A DNA stretch of 43,703 nt from Chloroflexota bacterium (GTDB taxonomy: Bacteria; Chloroflexota; Anaerolineae; J036; Brachytrichaceae), in the NCBI GenBank assembly GCA_030550095.1, contig JAUQQA010000019.1, positions 1 to 43,703 on the forward strand, given 5' to 3'. How positions within the stretch are numbered: position 1 is the first letter of the stretch; each line of letters opens with the position of its first letter. A program made the position numbers and the translations under genes. This document shows, in pieces, positions 26,161 through 34,302 of this stretch. The notes beneath the pieces were generated by a model. The model saw only the letters and a program-made list of their open reading frames with translations. It did no database searches and had not been told where the DNA came from.

Positions 26161-26802
26161 GCTTTGCGCGCCCGCATCCAGGCGCGCAGCCATTGCCTCA
26201 AGCGCTTGACGCAGCCAATGCTCGCGCACGAAAAGCGTGAAATCGCCCCGCGTGCGCTCTAACACACCGCGCACTAAGTCCGTACTTCTTCGCAGGTTGC
26301 CCGTCAGCGCGTCAGGAAAATCCATGATCACCAACACATCGTAAACGTCATCCATGAAGGCAAGCAATCGCTCACACTCCTCCAGCATTCCTTGGCGCAT
26401 CAAGTCGAGGATGCGTCGCCGCACCTCGCCTACTGCCTCTGCCAATCCATTGAGATAAGCTGCGAATTCAACACCTAACGCCTCTGGCTCAGGCAATGCC
26501 TCGCCCCGAGCCACAGCGAGCAAGATGCGTGCCTCGGCGAATTCTTTCGCTGCGTCTTGAACGTAACCCGAGACCAGCAAGTCGGGATACGCGGCGAGCA
26601 CGGCGTTCATCTCCTGCAGGCGCTGTTGTGCCTCGTGGAGCGAGGCCTCGGCGTCTTGCCAGGCATTGCGATGAATGGCGCGCACACTTAACGCGCAAGC
26701 GCGGATCACTTCCCGGGAAAGCACAACAGCGCGATCGCGCGCAGCGTTTTTCTCTTCCCACGCTCTGTGAATGCGGCGCCCAATCTCAAGCAAAGGCTCC
26801 AT
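26143..26802 (-). CDS. Translin-family protein
   Basis: 219 residues, all-helical. It matches translin in the order of its landmarks: REVIRACALSVRAIHR (first helix), SGYVQDAAKEFAEARIL with LPEPEALGVEFAAYLNGLAEAVGEVRRRILDLMRQG, DDVYDVLVIMDFPDALTGNLRR, then a long helix TDLVRGVLERTRGDFTLFVRE. Translins are octameric single-stranded DNA/RNA-binding proteins; with TRAX they form the C3PO RNase. Archaeal members exist and bacterial ones are uncommon. Acidic residues (E/D in QDAAKEFAEA and MDFPDA) sit where nuclease residues occur, but activity is unproven. GATAAT at 26816-26811 precedes the ATG by 8 bp with no SD. Its 5' end borders the DnaA-box cluster. Confidence 0.82.
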   Translation of the reverse strand: MEPLLEIGRRIHRAWEEKNAARDRAVVLSREVIRACALSVRAIHRNAWQDAEASLHEAQQRLQEMNAVLAAYPDLLVSGYVQDAAKEFAEARILLAVARGEALPEPEALGVEFAAYLNGLAEAVGEVRRRILDLMRQGMLEECERLLAFMDDVYDVLVIMDFPDALTGNLRRSTDLVRGVLERTRGDFTLFVREHWLRQALEAMAARLDAGAQSSKHLV

Positions 26803-26810
26803 GTGCGTGC

Positions 26811-26816
26811 ATTATC
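26811..26816 (-). promoter_or_regulatory. -10 element (GATAAT) of the translin gene, leaderless type
   Basis: GATAAT on the minus strand ends 8 bp before the ATG at 26802. No SD is present and the -35 is not clear. Confidence 0.4.
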
Positions 26817-26882
26817 CTTGTGGTTTATTTTGGTAGTTGTAGTAGAGCACCTGTGGAAAACGCCAACGACTCGATCTAACCC

Positions 26883-27042
26883 CAAGATATGGCGCTCCTT
26901 CCTTTATAAGGGCCAAGATATGGGGGTTAAAACGTGGAGAGGCTGTGGATAAGCATAGATTCTCTGTGGATAACCTGTGAACGCCTTGTGGATAGAGGGA
27001 CGAGGAGACTTATCCACATCTGTGGATAAGTACAAGATATGG
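26883..27042 (+). repeat. Three copies of CAAGATATGG inside the candidate origin
   Basis: Exact 10-mers lie at 26883-26892, 26914-26923 and 27033-27042; the first two share a preceding C (11-mer). The first copy is preceded by TAACC and the second followed by GGGTTA. They do not match the DnaA box and may bind another origin factor. Confidence 0.8.
27009..27030. repeat. Perfect inverted pair of DnaA boxes
   Basis: CTTATCCACA and TGTGGATAAG face each other with a 2-bp spacer, making a 22-bp near-perfect palindrome at the centre of the cluster. Confidence 0.9.
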
Positions 27043-27162
27043 GGTGTGGATATGTGGATTTGCCTAGGAAATTCACAGGCTGTGGATAAGTGTGGATAAA
27101 CCTGTGGATAACTTTGCGGAGTTGGGTATAACCGCTAAGAAAAGAGTTAAGAGCTTTTAACC

Positions 27163-28077
27163 ATGCGACTCTTGAGCGCTGAGGAAACGGCTCAAGCTTT
27201 GCCGTGGGCAGACTTGGTTGAAACGCTGCGCATCATGCTGGATGCTCAGCAACAAGGTCGTGCTGTTGCGCCGTTGCGCCAGCAGATGGCGCTGCCAAAT
27301 CAGGGCGCGCTGCTCACCATGCCTGCTGCTGATGAGACCTTGGCGATCGTCAAAGTGGTGAGCGTTCATCCGCGCAATCCTGAGTTGGGGCTGCCGCGCG
27401 TGCAGGGCGAGGTGGCAGTGATGCGCGCAACAGACGGGACGTGGCTGTTAATACTCGATGGTCAGGTGGTCACAGCACGGCGCACCGCGGCACTCTCTGT
27501 GCTTGCAGCACAAGCGCTTGCGCAGCCAAGCGCAAAGAGGGGGCCCTTGCTCGTCATCGGTGCTGGTGTGCAAGCAGAAGCGCATCTGTTCGCGTTTGCG
27601 GCGACGTTTGAAGGGATGCGCATCTTCGTTGCTGGACGCACGCCAGAGCGCGTGCAAGCGCTGGTTGCGCGCGCACAGGCAGAGGGGATAGACGCGCAAA
27701 CAGTTGCGGATTTGCAGGCTGCGCTGCCACAGTGTGGCATGGTGATCACGGCGACAAGCAGCTCAGTGCCCGTGCTTCCTGACGCAGTGCGCGAGGATGC
27801 CTTCGTGGCAGCGATTGGTGCTTTCACGCCGACGATGGCGGAGTTGCCGCCAACTTTGGTGCGGCGCGCGCGGATCGTAGTGGATACGCTTGAAGGTGCT
27901 CAGCACGAAGCTGGCGACCTCATTCAGGCAGGCGTCAATTGGGGACTCGTAGAACCTCTTGCTGAAGCACAGCACAGACCGCCTGCTGGGGGTGTGACGG
28001 TGTTCAAAAGTGTGGGGTGTGCGCTATGGGACTTAGCCGCTGCGCATGTCGCGTTGCGGCATGTTGGGATGCGGTAG
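27163..28077 (+). CDS. Ornithine cyclodeaminase/mu-crystallin family protein
   Basis: 304 residues. The family includes ornithine cyclodeaminase, alanine dehydrogenase (archaeal type) and ketimine/pyrroline-2-carboxylate reductases. Seen are the N-terminal LLSAEETAQALPWADLVE, the substrate-side lysine region (AIVKVVSVHP), VTARRTAALS and the dinucleotide-binding loop VIGAGVQAEAH at about 128-138. VITATSSSVPVL and GAFTPTMAELPP follow. Which substrate it uses cannot be read. The leader is about 25 nt from a TATAAC at 27127; no clear SD is visible. It is the first gene to the right of the candidate origin. Confidence 0.87.
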   Translation: MRLLSAEETAQALPWADLVETLRIMLDAQQQGRAVAPLRQQMALPNQGALLTMPAADETLAIVKVVSVHPRNPELGLPRVQGEVAVMRATDGTWLLILDGQVVTARRTAALSVLAAQALAQPSAKRGPLLVIGAGVQAEAHLFAFAATFEGMRIFVAGRTPERVQALVARAQAEGIDAQTVADLQAALPQCGMVITATSSSVPVLPDAVREDAFVAAIGAFTPTMAELPPTLVRRARIVVDTLEGAQHEAGDLIQAGVNWGLVEPLAEAQHRPPAGGVTVFKSVGCALWDLAAAHVALRHVGMR

Positions 28078-28155
28078 CGCCGCTCTCATGAACAGGGGTG
28101 CATAGCGGTAAACTTTGTGCCACACAACTCTGCCCGAAAAAGTGACCGAGACACA

Positions 28156-29442
28156 ATGCCCAGGAGTTCACGCCTCTCGTCCTTGATCGGTCTTTCCTCG
28201 TTGGGTGCTGCAACCGTTGCAGCCTACGCGTTTTTCGTGCGCCCTTGGCATTTGCGCTGGGGAGCAACACCCGAGGAAGCAGAAAGCTGGTTACCCGGCG
28301 ACGATCTCACGCCAAACCCGAAGCTGCACGCCACCCACGCCGTGACCATTCACGCGCCTGCCAGCGAGGTGTGGGCTTGGCTTGTGCAGATCGGGCAAGG
28401 GCGCGGCGGCTTCTACAGCTACACATGGATTGAAAACCTGTTGGGCTTGGATATCCGTACGGCCCAGCGTGTGCGCCCAGAGTTGCAACACCTACACGCG
28501 GCTGACGCGATCCCACTTTCGCCAGATGGCAGCGCTGCGCTGCCAGTGGACATTGTGCAGCCGCAGCGAACGCTGGTGTTGCATGGCGAGTCTTTGCGCC
28601 CGAAGGGCATTGCTGTGCTTCAAGCTGGGGCGTATAGCAACCTCACGTGGAGTTTTCACCTACGCCCCATTGATGACCAAACCACGCGCTTGATCGAGCG
28701 TCTGCGTGCTGATTGGCACCACACTTGGTGGCGCACCTTGCTGATCCGTGCCTACTTGGAGCCAGGCACGTTCATCATGCAGCGCCGCATGTTGCTCGGC
28801 ATCAAGGAACGCGCAGAGCGCGCGTGGGCAGAGCGCCAACGCAGTGGTGCGCACTCGCCCACCTTGCTCGACACGGTGCTGCCCGACTACGAGTTCCGCG
28901 ACATCGTCACTGAGTTGATCCACGCCTCGCCGCAAGCCATTTTCAGCGCCATGCGCGAGGTCGCCCACGCCGAAAAGCCACTCGCGCAGGCACTTGCAGA
29001 GCTGCGCCGATTGCCCGCGCGCCTCGCTGGGACGGCAGACGGAAACGGTGCACCTCTCGATCCGTTCATCGCTATCATGCTCAATGGTCCGCAACACAAC
29101 ACTGTGCTTGCAGAGGCGCCCGACCGCGAGATCGTCTTCGGCGCGATCGGCACGCTGCACGATTGGTTTGACCAGCACGTGGTGCAGCCACTCACGTTGG
29201 AGGAGTTCATCGCCTTCAACCAACCTAACTACGAAAAGCTAGCCATCAGCCTGCGTATCGAGCCAGGCACGCAGCCAGGGCAACATCGGCTCGTCCTCGA
29301 GCATCGGACGCACGCCCTCGATGCGGAGAGCGGGCGACGCTTTGCTGCCTATTGGCTTGGTGCGCGTCCCACTGGGATGCTGGTGGCAAAGGAGCTTCTC
29401 ACCGTGATCAAGCAACGCGCAGAAGGCACGAGTCAACGTTGA
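28156..29442 (+). CDS. Membrane-anchored protein with two SRPBCC (START-like) domains
   Basis: 428 residues from the ATG at 28156; a GTG at 28117 is an in-frame alternative. A hydrophobic N-terminal helix (LSSLIGLSSLGAATVAAYAFF) is followed by an SRPBCC domain (about 55-210). It shows the family pattern of an early HAVTIHAPASEVWAWLVQIG strand-helix and a late LTWSFHLRPID strand. A second SRPBCC-like half (about 250-420) starts YEFRDIVTELIHASPQAIFSAM. These helix-grip folds bind hydrophobic ligands; the ligand is unknown. Its stop shares bases with the prmA start (TGATG), so translation is coupled. Confidence 0.75.
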   Translation: MPRSSRLSSLIGLSSLGAATVAAYAFFVRPWHLRWGATPEEAESWLPGDDLTPNPKLHATHAVTIHAPASEVWAWLVQIGQGRGGFYSYTWIENLLGLDIRTAQRVRPELQHLHAADAIPLSPDGSAALPVDIVQPQRTLVLHGESLRPKGIAVLQAGAYSNLTWSFHLRPIDDQTTRLIERLRADWHHTWWRTLLIRAYLEPGTFIMQRRMLLGIKERAERAWAERQRSGAHSPTLLDTVLPDYEFRDIVTELIHASPQAIFSAMREVAHAEKPLAQALAELRRLPARLAGTADGNGAPLDPFIAIMLNGPQHNTVLAEAPDREIVFGAIGTLHDWFDQHVVQPLTLEEFIAFNQPNYEKLAISLRIEPGTQPGQHRLVLEHRTHALDAESGRRFAAYWLGARPTGMLVAKELLTVIKQRAEGTSQR

Positions 29443-30398
29443 TGCAACGGTGGCTAGAGCTAAGCCTTGAGACAGACGCAGAACTTGCAGAGGCAATCAG
29501 CGAGGCGATCTTCCCTTTTGTCGAAGGAGGCGTGGCGCTGGAGCAGAAACCTGTGCTGCGTCCTGGCGAGCAACCTGAAGATCGCTGGGAGGAGCAGCCT
29601 GCGGTAGCCTCGGTTGTTCTTCGCGCTTACCTGCCAGTGGACGCGACGCTCGAAGAGCGCCGCCGCAGAATCGAAGAGGCGCTGCACTTAGCGCGCATGG
29701 TGCGCCCACTTCCCCAGCCGACTTACCGAGAAGTCGTTGCGCAAGATTGGGCGGAGGCCTGGAAGGCGCACTTTAAACCTCTGCGCATCAGCGAGCGAGT
29801 GCTTGTTTGCCCTTCGTGGGTCTCGCTTGATGAGGCAGGCGCAAAGCCCGACGATATCACCATCGTGCTAGATCCAGGCATGGCTTTCGGGACGGGGCTG
29901 CACCCAACCACGCAGTTGTGCATGCAGGCACTCTTGAAGCACGTGCGTCCAGGGATGCGCGTGCTTGATGTCGGATGCGGCTCAGGTATCCTCGCCATCC
30001 TGGCGGCGAAGCTCGGCGCGGAGAAAGTGATTGGCGTGGATACCGATCCCGAGGCGGTGCAAGTGGCGCGCGAAAACGTTGCGCGCAATGGAGTGAGCGA
30101 TCGCGTGCATATCTTTCACGGCTCGCACGATGTAGCACCGGGGCACTATCACCTCATCGTGGCAAACATTCTTGCAGGGGTTATTGCGCGGCTATTGCGC
30201 GAGGGGTTAGGTGCGCGCGGTGACCTGTTTGTCTTCTCGGGGATCTTGGATTCGCAGGCTGTTGAAGTGACTAAAGCAGCGACAAATGTGGGGTTGCGGT
30301 GTGTGGCGCAAGAGGGAATGGGTGATTGGGTTGCGCTGACGTGCGAGCGCGCTACTCTAACTCGTCAGCGCTCGGTGACGAGTCAAGACGCCAGCTGA
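29442..30398 (+). CDS. prmA: Ribosomal protein L11 methyltransferase
   Basis: 318 residues from the ATG at 29442, which overlaps the previous stop. PrmA trimethylates L11 in the cytoplasm. An N-terminal L11-recognition domain ([20 protein letters not shown]) is followed by a SAM methyltransferase. Landmarks are [28 protein letters not shown], motif [14 protein letters not shown] at about 167-179, GVDTDPEA and motif [12 protein letters not shown]. The last 47 bp overlap the 3' end of infA on the opposite strand. Confidence 0.95.
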   Translation: MQRWLELSLETDAELAEAISEAIFPFVEGGVALEQKPVLRPGEQPEDRWEEQPAVASVVLRAYLPVDATLEERRRRIEEALHLARMVRPLPQPTYREVVAQDWAEAWKAHFKPLRISERVLVCPSWVSLDEAGAKPDDITIVLDPGMAFGTGLHPTTQLCMQALLKHVRPGMRVLDVGCGSGILAILAAKLGAEKVIGVDTDPEAVQVARENVARNGVSDRVHIFHGSHDVAPGHYHLIVANILAGVIARLLREGLGARGDLFVFSGILDSQAVEVTKAATNVGLRCVAQEGMGDWVALTCERATLTRQRSVTSQDAS

Positions 30399-30621
30399 TG
30401 CGCCCGCGCGTGAGGTCGTACGGCGAGAGCTCGACGCGCACGCGATCACCGAGCAGCACGCGCACGTAGTTCTTGCGCATGCGCCCGCATAGCGTGGCGA
30501 GCACCTCATGACCGTTGTCCAACCGCACGCGGAACATCGTTCCTGGTAGCGTCTCGACCACTTCGCCTTCCACTTCGATCACGTCTTCCTTTTTCTTCGC
30601 TTCGCGGACCTTCTTTGGCAT
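30352..30621 (-). CDS. infA: Translation initiation factor IF-1
   Basis: 89 residues against about 72 usual. The OB-fold is read clearly: [65 protein letters not shown]. There is a 9-residue basic N-terminal addition and a 12-residue acidic tail. AAAGGAGGTGA is about 5 bp before the ATG at 30621; longer starts are not supported. infA stands outside the usual ribosomal-protein operon. The 3' end overlaps prmA by 47 bp. Confidence 0.96.
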   Translation of the reverse strand: MPKKVREAKKKEDVIEVEGEVVETLPGTMFRVRLDNGHEVLATLCGRMRKNYVRVLLGDRVRVELSPYDLTRGRISWRLDSSPSADELE

Positions 30622-30645
30622 AGGCTCACCTCCTTTGCGCAGCTG

Positions 30646-30651
30646 ATTATA
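30646..30651 (-). promoter_or_regulatory. -10 element (TATAAT) of infA
   Basis: A perfect TATAAT on the minus strand, 24 bp before the infA ATG. The leader would be about 18 nt and carry the strong SD. No good -35 at 16-18 bp. Confidence 0.5.
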
Positions 30652-30692
30652 GGTGAGCGCGCAAGGCGCTTGGATGTAAACGAGCTGGTTAG

Positions 30693-31466
30693 CTAACACG
30701 AAAGCGCCAACGGGTCGGAGGTGAGCGCGATGTGTCGCTGTGTCGCCCAGCGCGCAATGCCTGCCCAGAGCTGCTCGCACTCCTCGAACACGGCTTGGGT
30801 TTCGTGCAGCGCGCCGCGCATGACGCGCTGGCACAGCGGCGCGAAACCCTCGGGCAGGTCGGGCAGCGCGAGCGCCTCGCTGAAGAGGCGGGTTGCAGTC
30901 GAGAACACGTGGCGGTGAGCAGCACCGAGCAACAGCGCGGTGTGTAACACGAGCATTGTTGCGATGAAGGACAGCGCCTCAGTGTGCGCTTGCGCGCGCA
31001 TGTTACGCCACTTGCCGACCAGCTCCAAAATATCGCCCACGATGATCGCGCGCAGCAGATCGTTGAACGCTGCCTCGTCGTGCTCGAAGACGCGCCGCTT
31101 GAGGTCAGGAAAGATGCTTTGAACATCTTGGAGCGGGAGCACGTGCACAAATTGCCCTTGCGTGAGCGCCCACTCCTCTTCGAGCGCACTCGCAAGCGTT
31201 CGCGCCTCGTCTAGCGGCAAGACGTTCACCTCGGCTTTCCACGCGCCCGAGACCCATTCATGCGTGAGCGATTCTCCCTCGTCGAGGATCGCCATCATTT
31301 CGAGGTCTGAGAAGGGGCCGTCTTCTCCTCGCGCCACCGAGCCATAAATCCCAACGGCGAGGAGATGTGCACCGTGCTGCTTGTGCAAACGCTCAGTGAT
31401 GCGCTTCGCAAGCGCAAGCCGGTCTTCGTGAGTGTGCGCCGCAGGCGCAATCAATGGGTCAGGCAT
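30693..31466 (-). CDS. Kanamycin nucleotidyltransferase (ANT(4')-I)-like protein
   Basis: 257 residues from the ATG at 31466, nearly the length of staphylococcal ANT(4')-I (about 253). Recalled similarity runs the whole length: [73 protein letters not shown] and LWAGIARW. Catalytic positions appear conserved: Asp54, Glu56, Glu70, Glu148 and Lys152. The enzyme class adenylylates a hydroxyl of aminoglycosides. A resistance role is inferred only, and housekeeping activity is possible. TATACT (31479-31474) ends 7 bp before the ATG. No mobile element surrounds it. Confidence 0.88.
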   Translation of the reverse strand: MPDPLIAPAAHTHEDRLALAKRITERLHKQHGAHLLAVGIYGSVARGEDGPFSDLEMMAILDEGESLTHEWVSGAWKAEVNVLPLDEARTLASALEEEWALTQGQFVHVLPLQDVQSIFPDLKRRVFEHDEAAFNDLLRAIIVGDILELVGKWRNMRAQAHTEALSFIATMLVLHTALLLGAAHRHVFSTATRLFSEALALPDLPEGFAPLCQRVMRGALHETQAVFEECEQLWAGIARWATQRHIALTSDPLALSC

Positions 31467-31473
31467 GGTAGCG

Positions 31474-31479
31474 AGTATA
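31474..31479 (-). promoter_or_regulatory. -10 element (TATACT) of the nucleotidyltransferase gene, leaderless type
   Basis: TATACT on the minus strand ends 7 bp before the ATG at 31466. No SD is visible. It shares a 46-bp intergenic space with the divergent gene's promoter. Confidence 0.45.
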
Positions 31480-31496
31480 TCAGCAAAAGGCGCGCG

Positions 31497-31502
31497 TAGA
31501 AT
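31497..31502 (+). promoter_or_regulatory. -10 element (TAGAAT) of the glycosyltransferase-like gene
   Basis: TAGAAT ends 10 bp before the ATG at 31513, so any leader would be only a few bases. Confidence 0.4.
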
Positions 31503-31512
31503 CGCCGACGCG

Positions 31513-33783
31513 ATGCTCCGCTTTGGGCTGACGCGCGCGCAACGTTGGATGGTGCTTGCGCACCTTGTGCTTGCGTTGGTGTATGGCACACTCACCCCGC
31601 CTTGGGAAGCACACGACGAGACTGGGCACTATGCCTACGTTCGCGAGGTGTTGCGCCAGCGCACGCTGCCCAACGCACTGGACGCGGAGAGGGTGCTGTT
31701 CGACCAGTCACACCAGCCGCCCTTGTATTACCTCGTCGCAGCTGCGCTCACCTTTTGGACGCCCGAGGACGACGCTGCACCGCAGCCCAATCCCTTCGCC
31801 TTTGACGGCACGAATCGGCGTGGCGTGCGCCTGATGTTGCGCCAGCCAGGTGAGGCATTCCCCTGGCGGGGTACGTTTCTCGCTTTGCACGCCACGCGCG
31901 TGGTCTCGGCTCTGCTGACCGCAGCGACGGTTTGGGTGATCGGTGCAGCGGCAAATGGGTTGTTCGGCAGCGGAAGTGTCTCCGCGCTGCTAATGACGGC
32001 GCTTGCTGCGTTTAACCCGCAGGTGTTGTTCATGGGGGCGATGGTGAACAATGACGCGATGGTAGCGCTGACGGGCGCGCTTGTGCTCTACACAACAACA
32101 CGCCTGATCACGCAGCCAGCACGCAGACGTTGGGCGGTTTGGTTAGGTTTTGCTGTGGGGCTGGGGCTGCTTGCGAAGAACAACGCAATCGCGCTGGCGG
32201 GGTTTGCGCTCGTGGCAGTGCTGGGCGTGGGCTGGCAGCAGCGATGGGGATGGCGCGAAACGCTCACACGCGCAGCGTTGGTGTCTAGCTTTGCTCTGTT
32301 GATCAGCGCGCCTTGGTTCGCCGCTAATTGGCTGCGCTACGGGCGCTTGTTGGTGGATCGCAACCCGAGCAACCCGCTCATGCTCGCGCCGACGAGCGTG
32401 ATCGGCGAAGGCGTAGCGACCTCGATCCGTGATGCATGGTTGCCGCAGCTCTTCGCCAACACGTTCCGCACGTTTTGGGGCAAGTTCGGCTGGGGCAATG
32501 TGGGCTTTCCTGATGGGGTGTATGACGCGCTCGCTGTGATGAGCGCTGTTGGCGTGCTTGGTTGCGTGTGGGGAGCTTTACGCGCCGATCGCGCGCTGCG
32601 CTTGCGGCTTGTGCTGCTTGCATTACTGAGCGTGAGCGTGATGGTGCTGCCGCTTTACCGGGCTTTGTTCTTCCAAGATCCCGGCCTAATGCCTGGGCGT
32701 TATCTCATGCCAGCGCTCGGTGGGTTCACGGGCTTGCTCGGCTTTGGGTTGGGTCAAGTGATGGTTGGGGTGAGCGCGAAGGCAGCGCGGCTACCGAATC
32801 CGCTGCGCGCGTGGTTGGAGGCAGAACCTCTTGTGCGTGGCTTCAGCACTTTGCTCGCGGTGGCGTCGCTCCTCATGCCTGCGTTGTGGATTTGGCCCCG
32901 TTACACGCCGCGCCTTGTGCAGCCAACAGATGCTGCGCCGCTGCTCACCTTCGGTGATGCCGTTCAAGTGCTCGAGGCGCAGGCACACACCGTGGTGTTG
33001 CCCGATCGCGAGGGGATGCGCCCTTACGCGCGTGTGCGTGTCGTTTGGCGCCCGCTGCGTGCTGTGCGCGAGCCGCTTGCTTTCGCTGTGAGCGTGCTTG
33101 GGCGCGAGCAAGAAGTGCTCGGTACGCTGGTGACCTATCCCAACGGGGGCAATTACCCAGCGGACAATTGGCGCGGGGGCGAGGCGTTTGAGGATGTGTA
33201 CGACGTGCTATTGGAGAAGCCCTGCGCGCGCCTGCCCGCCGAGGGGCGCATCAGCCTTGCGGTTTTTGCGGTTGATCGCGGCGCAGATGGATTGCGCGTG
33301 CGCCCGCTGGACTCCCTGCCCGCCTACGATGCTGAAGGGCGCGTGGTGACGCCGATCGTTGGGCGCTTTCGTGTGGGCACCGCGCCGCTGATGGCGATCC
33401 ACTGGCAGCCGCCGTTGGCAGCATTTGAGGGCATCTGGTTGCGCGAGGTTAACGTCGAGCGCGCCCAGAACGCGGTGCGCGTGGCTCTAACCTACGAGAT
33501 GGTGTACCCCAACGGCAGGCGCGGCACTGCATTCGTGCACGCGTTGGATGTCGAAGGCAACGTGATCGCGCAAGACGACCACGAGCCGTTCAACGGCGAC
33601 TATCCCACGGACTTATGGCAGCCTGGCGAGTGCGCCCGAGAGACGTTCACGCTCGCGCTGCCGCCTGAGGTGCGTGGCGTGGTGCGCCTCGTGGCGGGGT
33701 TCTACGACGTGAACGGCGTGCGCTTCCGCACGGGCACCCCTGATGATCTCGTGCCGATTGGGGAGGTGCGCTTGGTGCCCTAG
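31513..33783 (+). CDS. Polytopic membrane protein, GT-C glycosyltransferase-like (GT39/DUF2142 style)
   Basis: 756 residues from the ATG at 31513; an upstream start (31432) would overlap the divergent gene. The first helix (VLAHLVLALVYG) is followed by a loop with HDETGHYAYVREVLRQR and DQSHQPPLYYLVA. Acidic residues after helix 1 and a HQPPLYY motif are hallmarks of lipid-linked sugar transferases of the ArnT/PMT/DUF2142 group. About ten transmembrane segments reach residue ~460. The C-terminal ~300 residues are extracytoplasmic and beta-rich, without recognised catalytic motif. Donor and acceptor are unknown. Confidence 0.72.
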   Translation: MLRFGLTRAQRWMVLAHLVLALVYGTLTPPWEAHDETGHYAYVREVLRQRTLPNALDAERVLFDQSHQPPLYYLVAAALTFWTPEDDAAPQPNPFAFDGTNRRGVRLMLRQPGEAFPWRGTFLALHATRVVSALLTAATVWVIGAAANGLFGSGSVSALLMTALAAFNPQVLFMGAMVNNDAMVALTGALVLYTTTRLITQPARRRWAVWLGFAVGLGLLAKNNAIALAGFALVAVLGVGWQQRWGWRETLTRAALVSSFALLISAPWFAANWLRYGRLLVDRNPSNPLMLAPTSVIGEGVATSIRDAWLPQLFANTFRTFWGKFGWGNVGFPDGVYDALAVMSAVGVLGCVWGALRADRALRLRLVLLALLSVSVMVLPLYRALFFQDPGLMPGRYLMPALGGFTGLLGFGLGQVMVGVSAKAARLPNPLRAWLEAEPLVRGFSTLLAVASLLMPALWIWPRYTPRLVQPTDAAPLLTFGDAVQVLEAQAHTVVLPDREGMRPYARVRVVWRPLRAVREPLAFAVSVLGREQEVLGTLVTYPNGGNYPADNWRGGEAFEDVYDVLLEKPCARLPAEGRISLAVFAVDRGADGLRVRPLDSLPAYDAEGRVVTPIVGRFRVGTAPLMAIHWQPPLAAFEGIWLREVNVERAQNAVRVALTYEMVYPNGRRGTAFVHALDVEGNVIAQDDHEPFNGDYPTDLWQPGECARETFTLALPPEVRGVVRLVAGFYDVNGVRFRTGTPDDLVPIGEVRLVP

Positions 33784-33789
33784 CAGTCG

Positions 33790-34293
33790 TTAGGAGTAAA
33801 CGTGCGCGAGCTTCCCATCTCGCAAAAGTTGCTCAAACTCGTCAGGGCGCGACCAAAGCGCTACGGATGACAACTCCTCTAGAAGCTTGAAGTCTTCTTC
33901 TTGCCAGACATCTTCTGTGTCGTCAAACAAGGAGACAAAGCGCAACTCGGGGCTTACAATGCTCAGGTGGGTTAGATCGTACAGACTCGCCAAAACGCGT
34001 TCTGTCACTCGCCGTGCCGCTGAGCGTGCTCCTGCCGACAACACGAAGACGAACGCCGTGCGCTTCGGTGTGCGCGTCACGAAGTCCACAGTCCATGTGC
34101 GCCCCGAACGACCAAGCTGGGTCACACCACGCTCGAAAGGAATCTCGCGCTCGAGTAGCCAATCGTTGACCTCGTCCGCTGTGCTTTCCACCGAACGGAT
34201 GCGCGTGGTGAACCATAGATCGGCGACTCGGAGTGCTGCCTGTGCCACGGCGACCACTGCATCCGCGAGTGCCTCTTCCCGCACGCGACGCAA
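33790..34293 (-). pseudogene. DUF1829-like C-terminal half, separated from DUF1828 by two amber codons
   Basis: 167 codons are open from a TTG at 34293. This half is in the same frame as the upstream DUF1828 reading frame. Between them lie TAG GGG TAG, and the sequence across the break reads F-stop-G-stop-LLRRVREEALADAVV. Changing each TAG to GAG would give FEGELLRRV, a natural continuation for a DUF1828/1829 protein. Either the gene was inactivated recently (the rest is undamaged) or the halves are now separate genes with a TTG start. No function is known to me. Base composition is lower in GC than its neighbours. Confidence 0.6.
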
Positions 34294-34302
34294 TAACTAC
34301 CC

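Larger units (their letters stand above)
26834..27111. other. Candidate replication origin (oriC): DnaA-box cluster
   Basis: This gene-free region has seven perfect 9-mers TTATCCACA/TGTGGATAA, starting at 26944, 26965, 27010 (opposite orientation), 27021, 27081, 27091 and 27103. Near matches are at 26852 (TGTGGAAAA), 26987 (TGTGGATAG) and 27045 (TGTGGATAT). A trinucleotide run TAG-TTG-TAG-TAG lies at 26834-26845 ahead of the 26852 box, reminiscent of DnaA-trios. AT-richer flanks are at 26894-26935 and 27122-27160. The density is far beyond chance in a GC-rich sequence. dnaA, dnaN and rpmH are not adjacent, so a DnaA-titration site is the alternative. Confidence 0.75.

Noticed and set aside
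26803-27162. Prophage or integron attachment site, because of the palindromes
   Set aside because: The repeated unit is exactly the DnaA box, and there is no integrase or recombinase gene in the window.
30693-31466. Recently acquired resistance cassette
   Set aside because: Codon use and GC resemble the neighbours, and no insertion sequence, integron site or plasmid gene flanks it.
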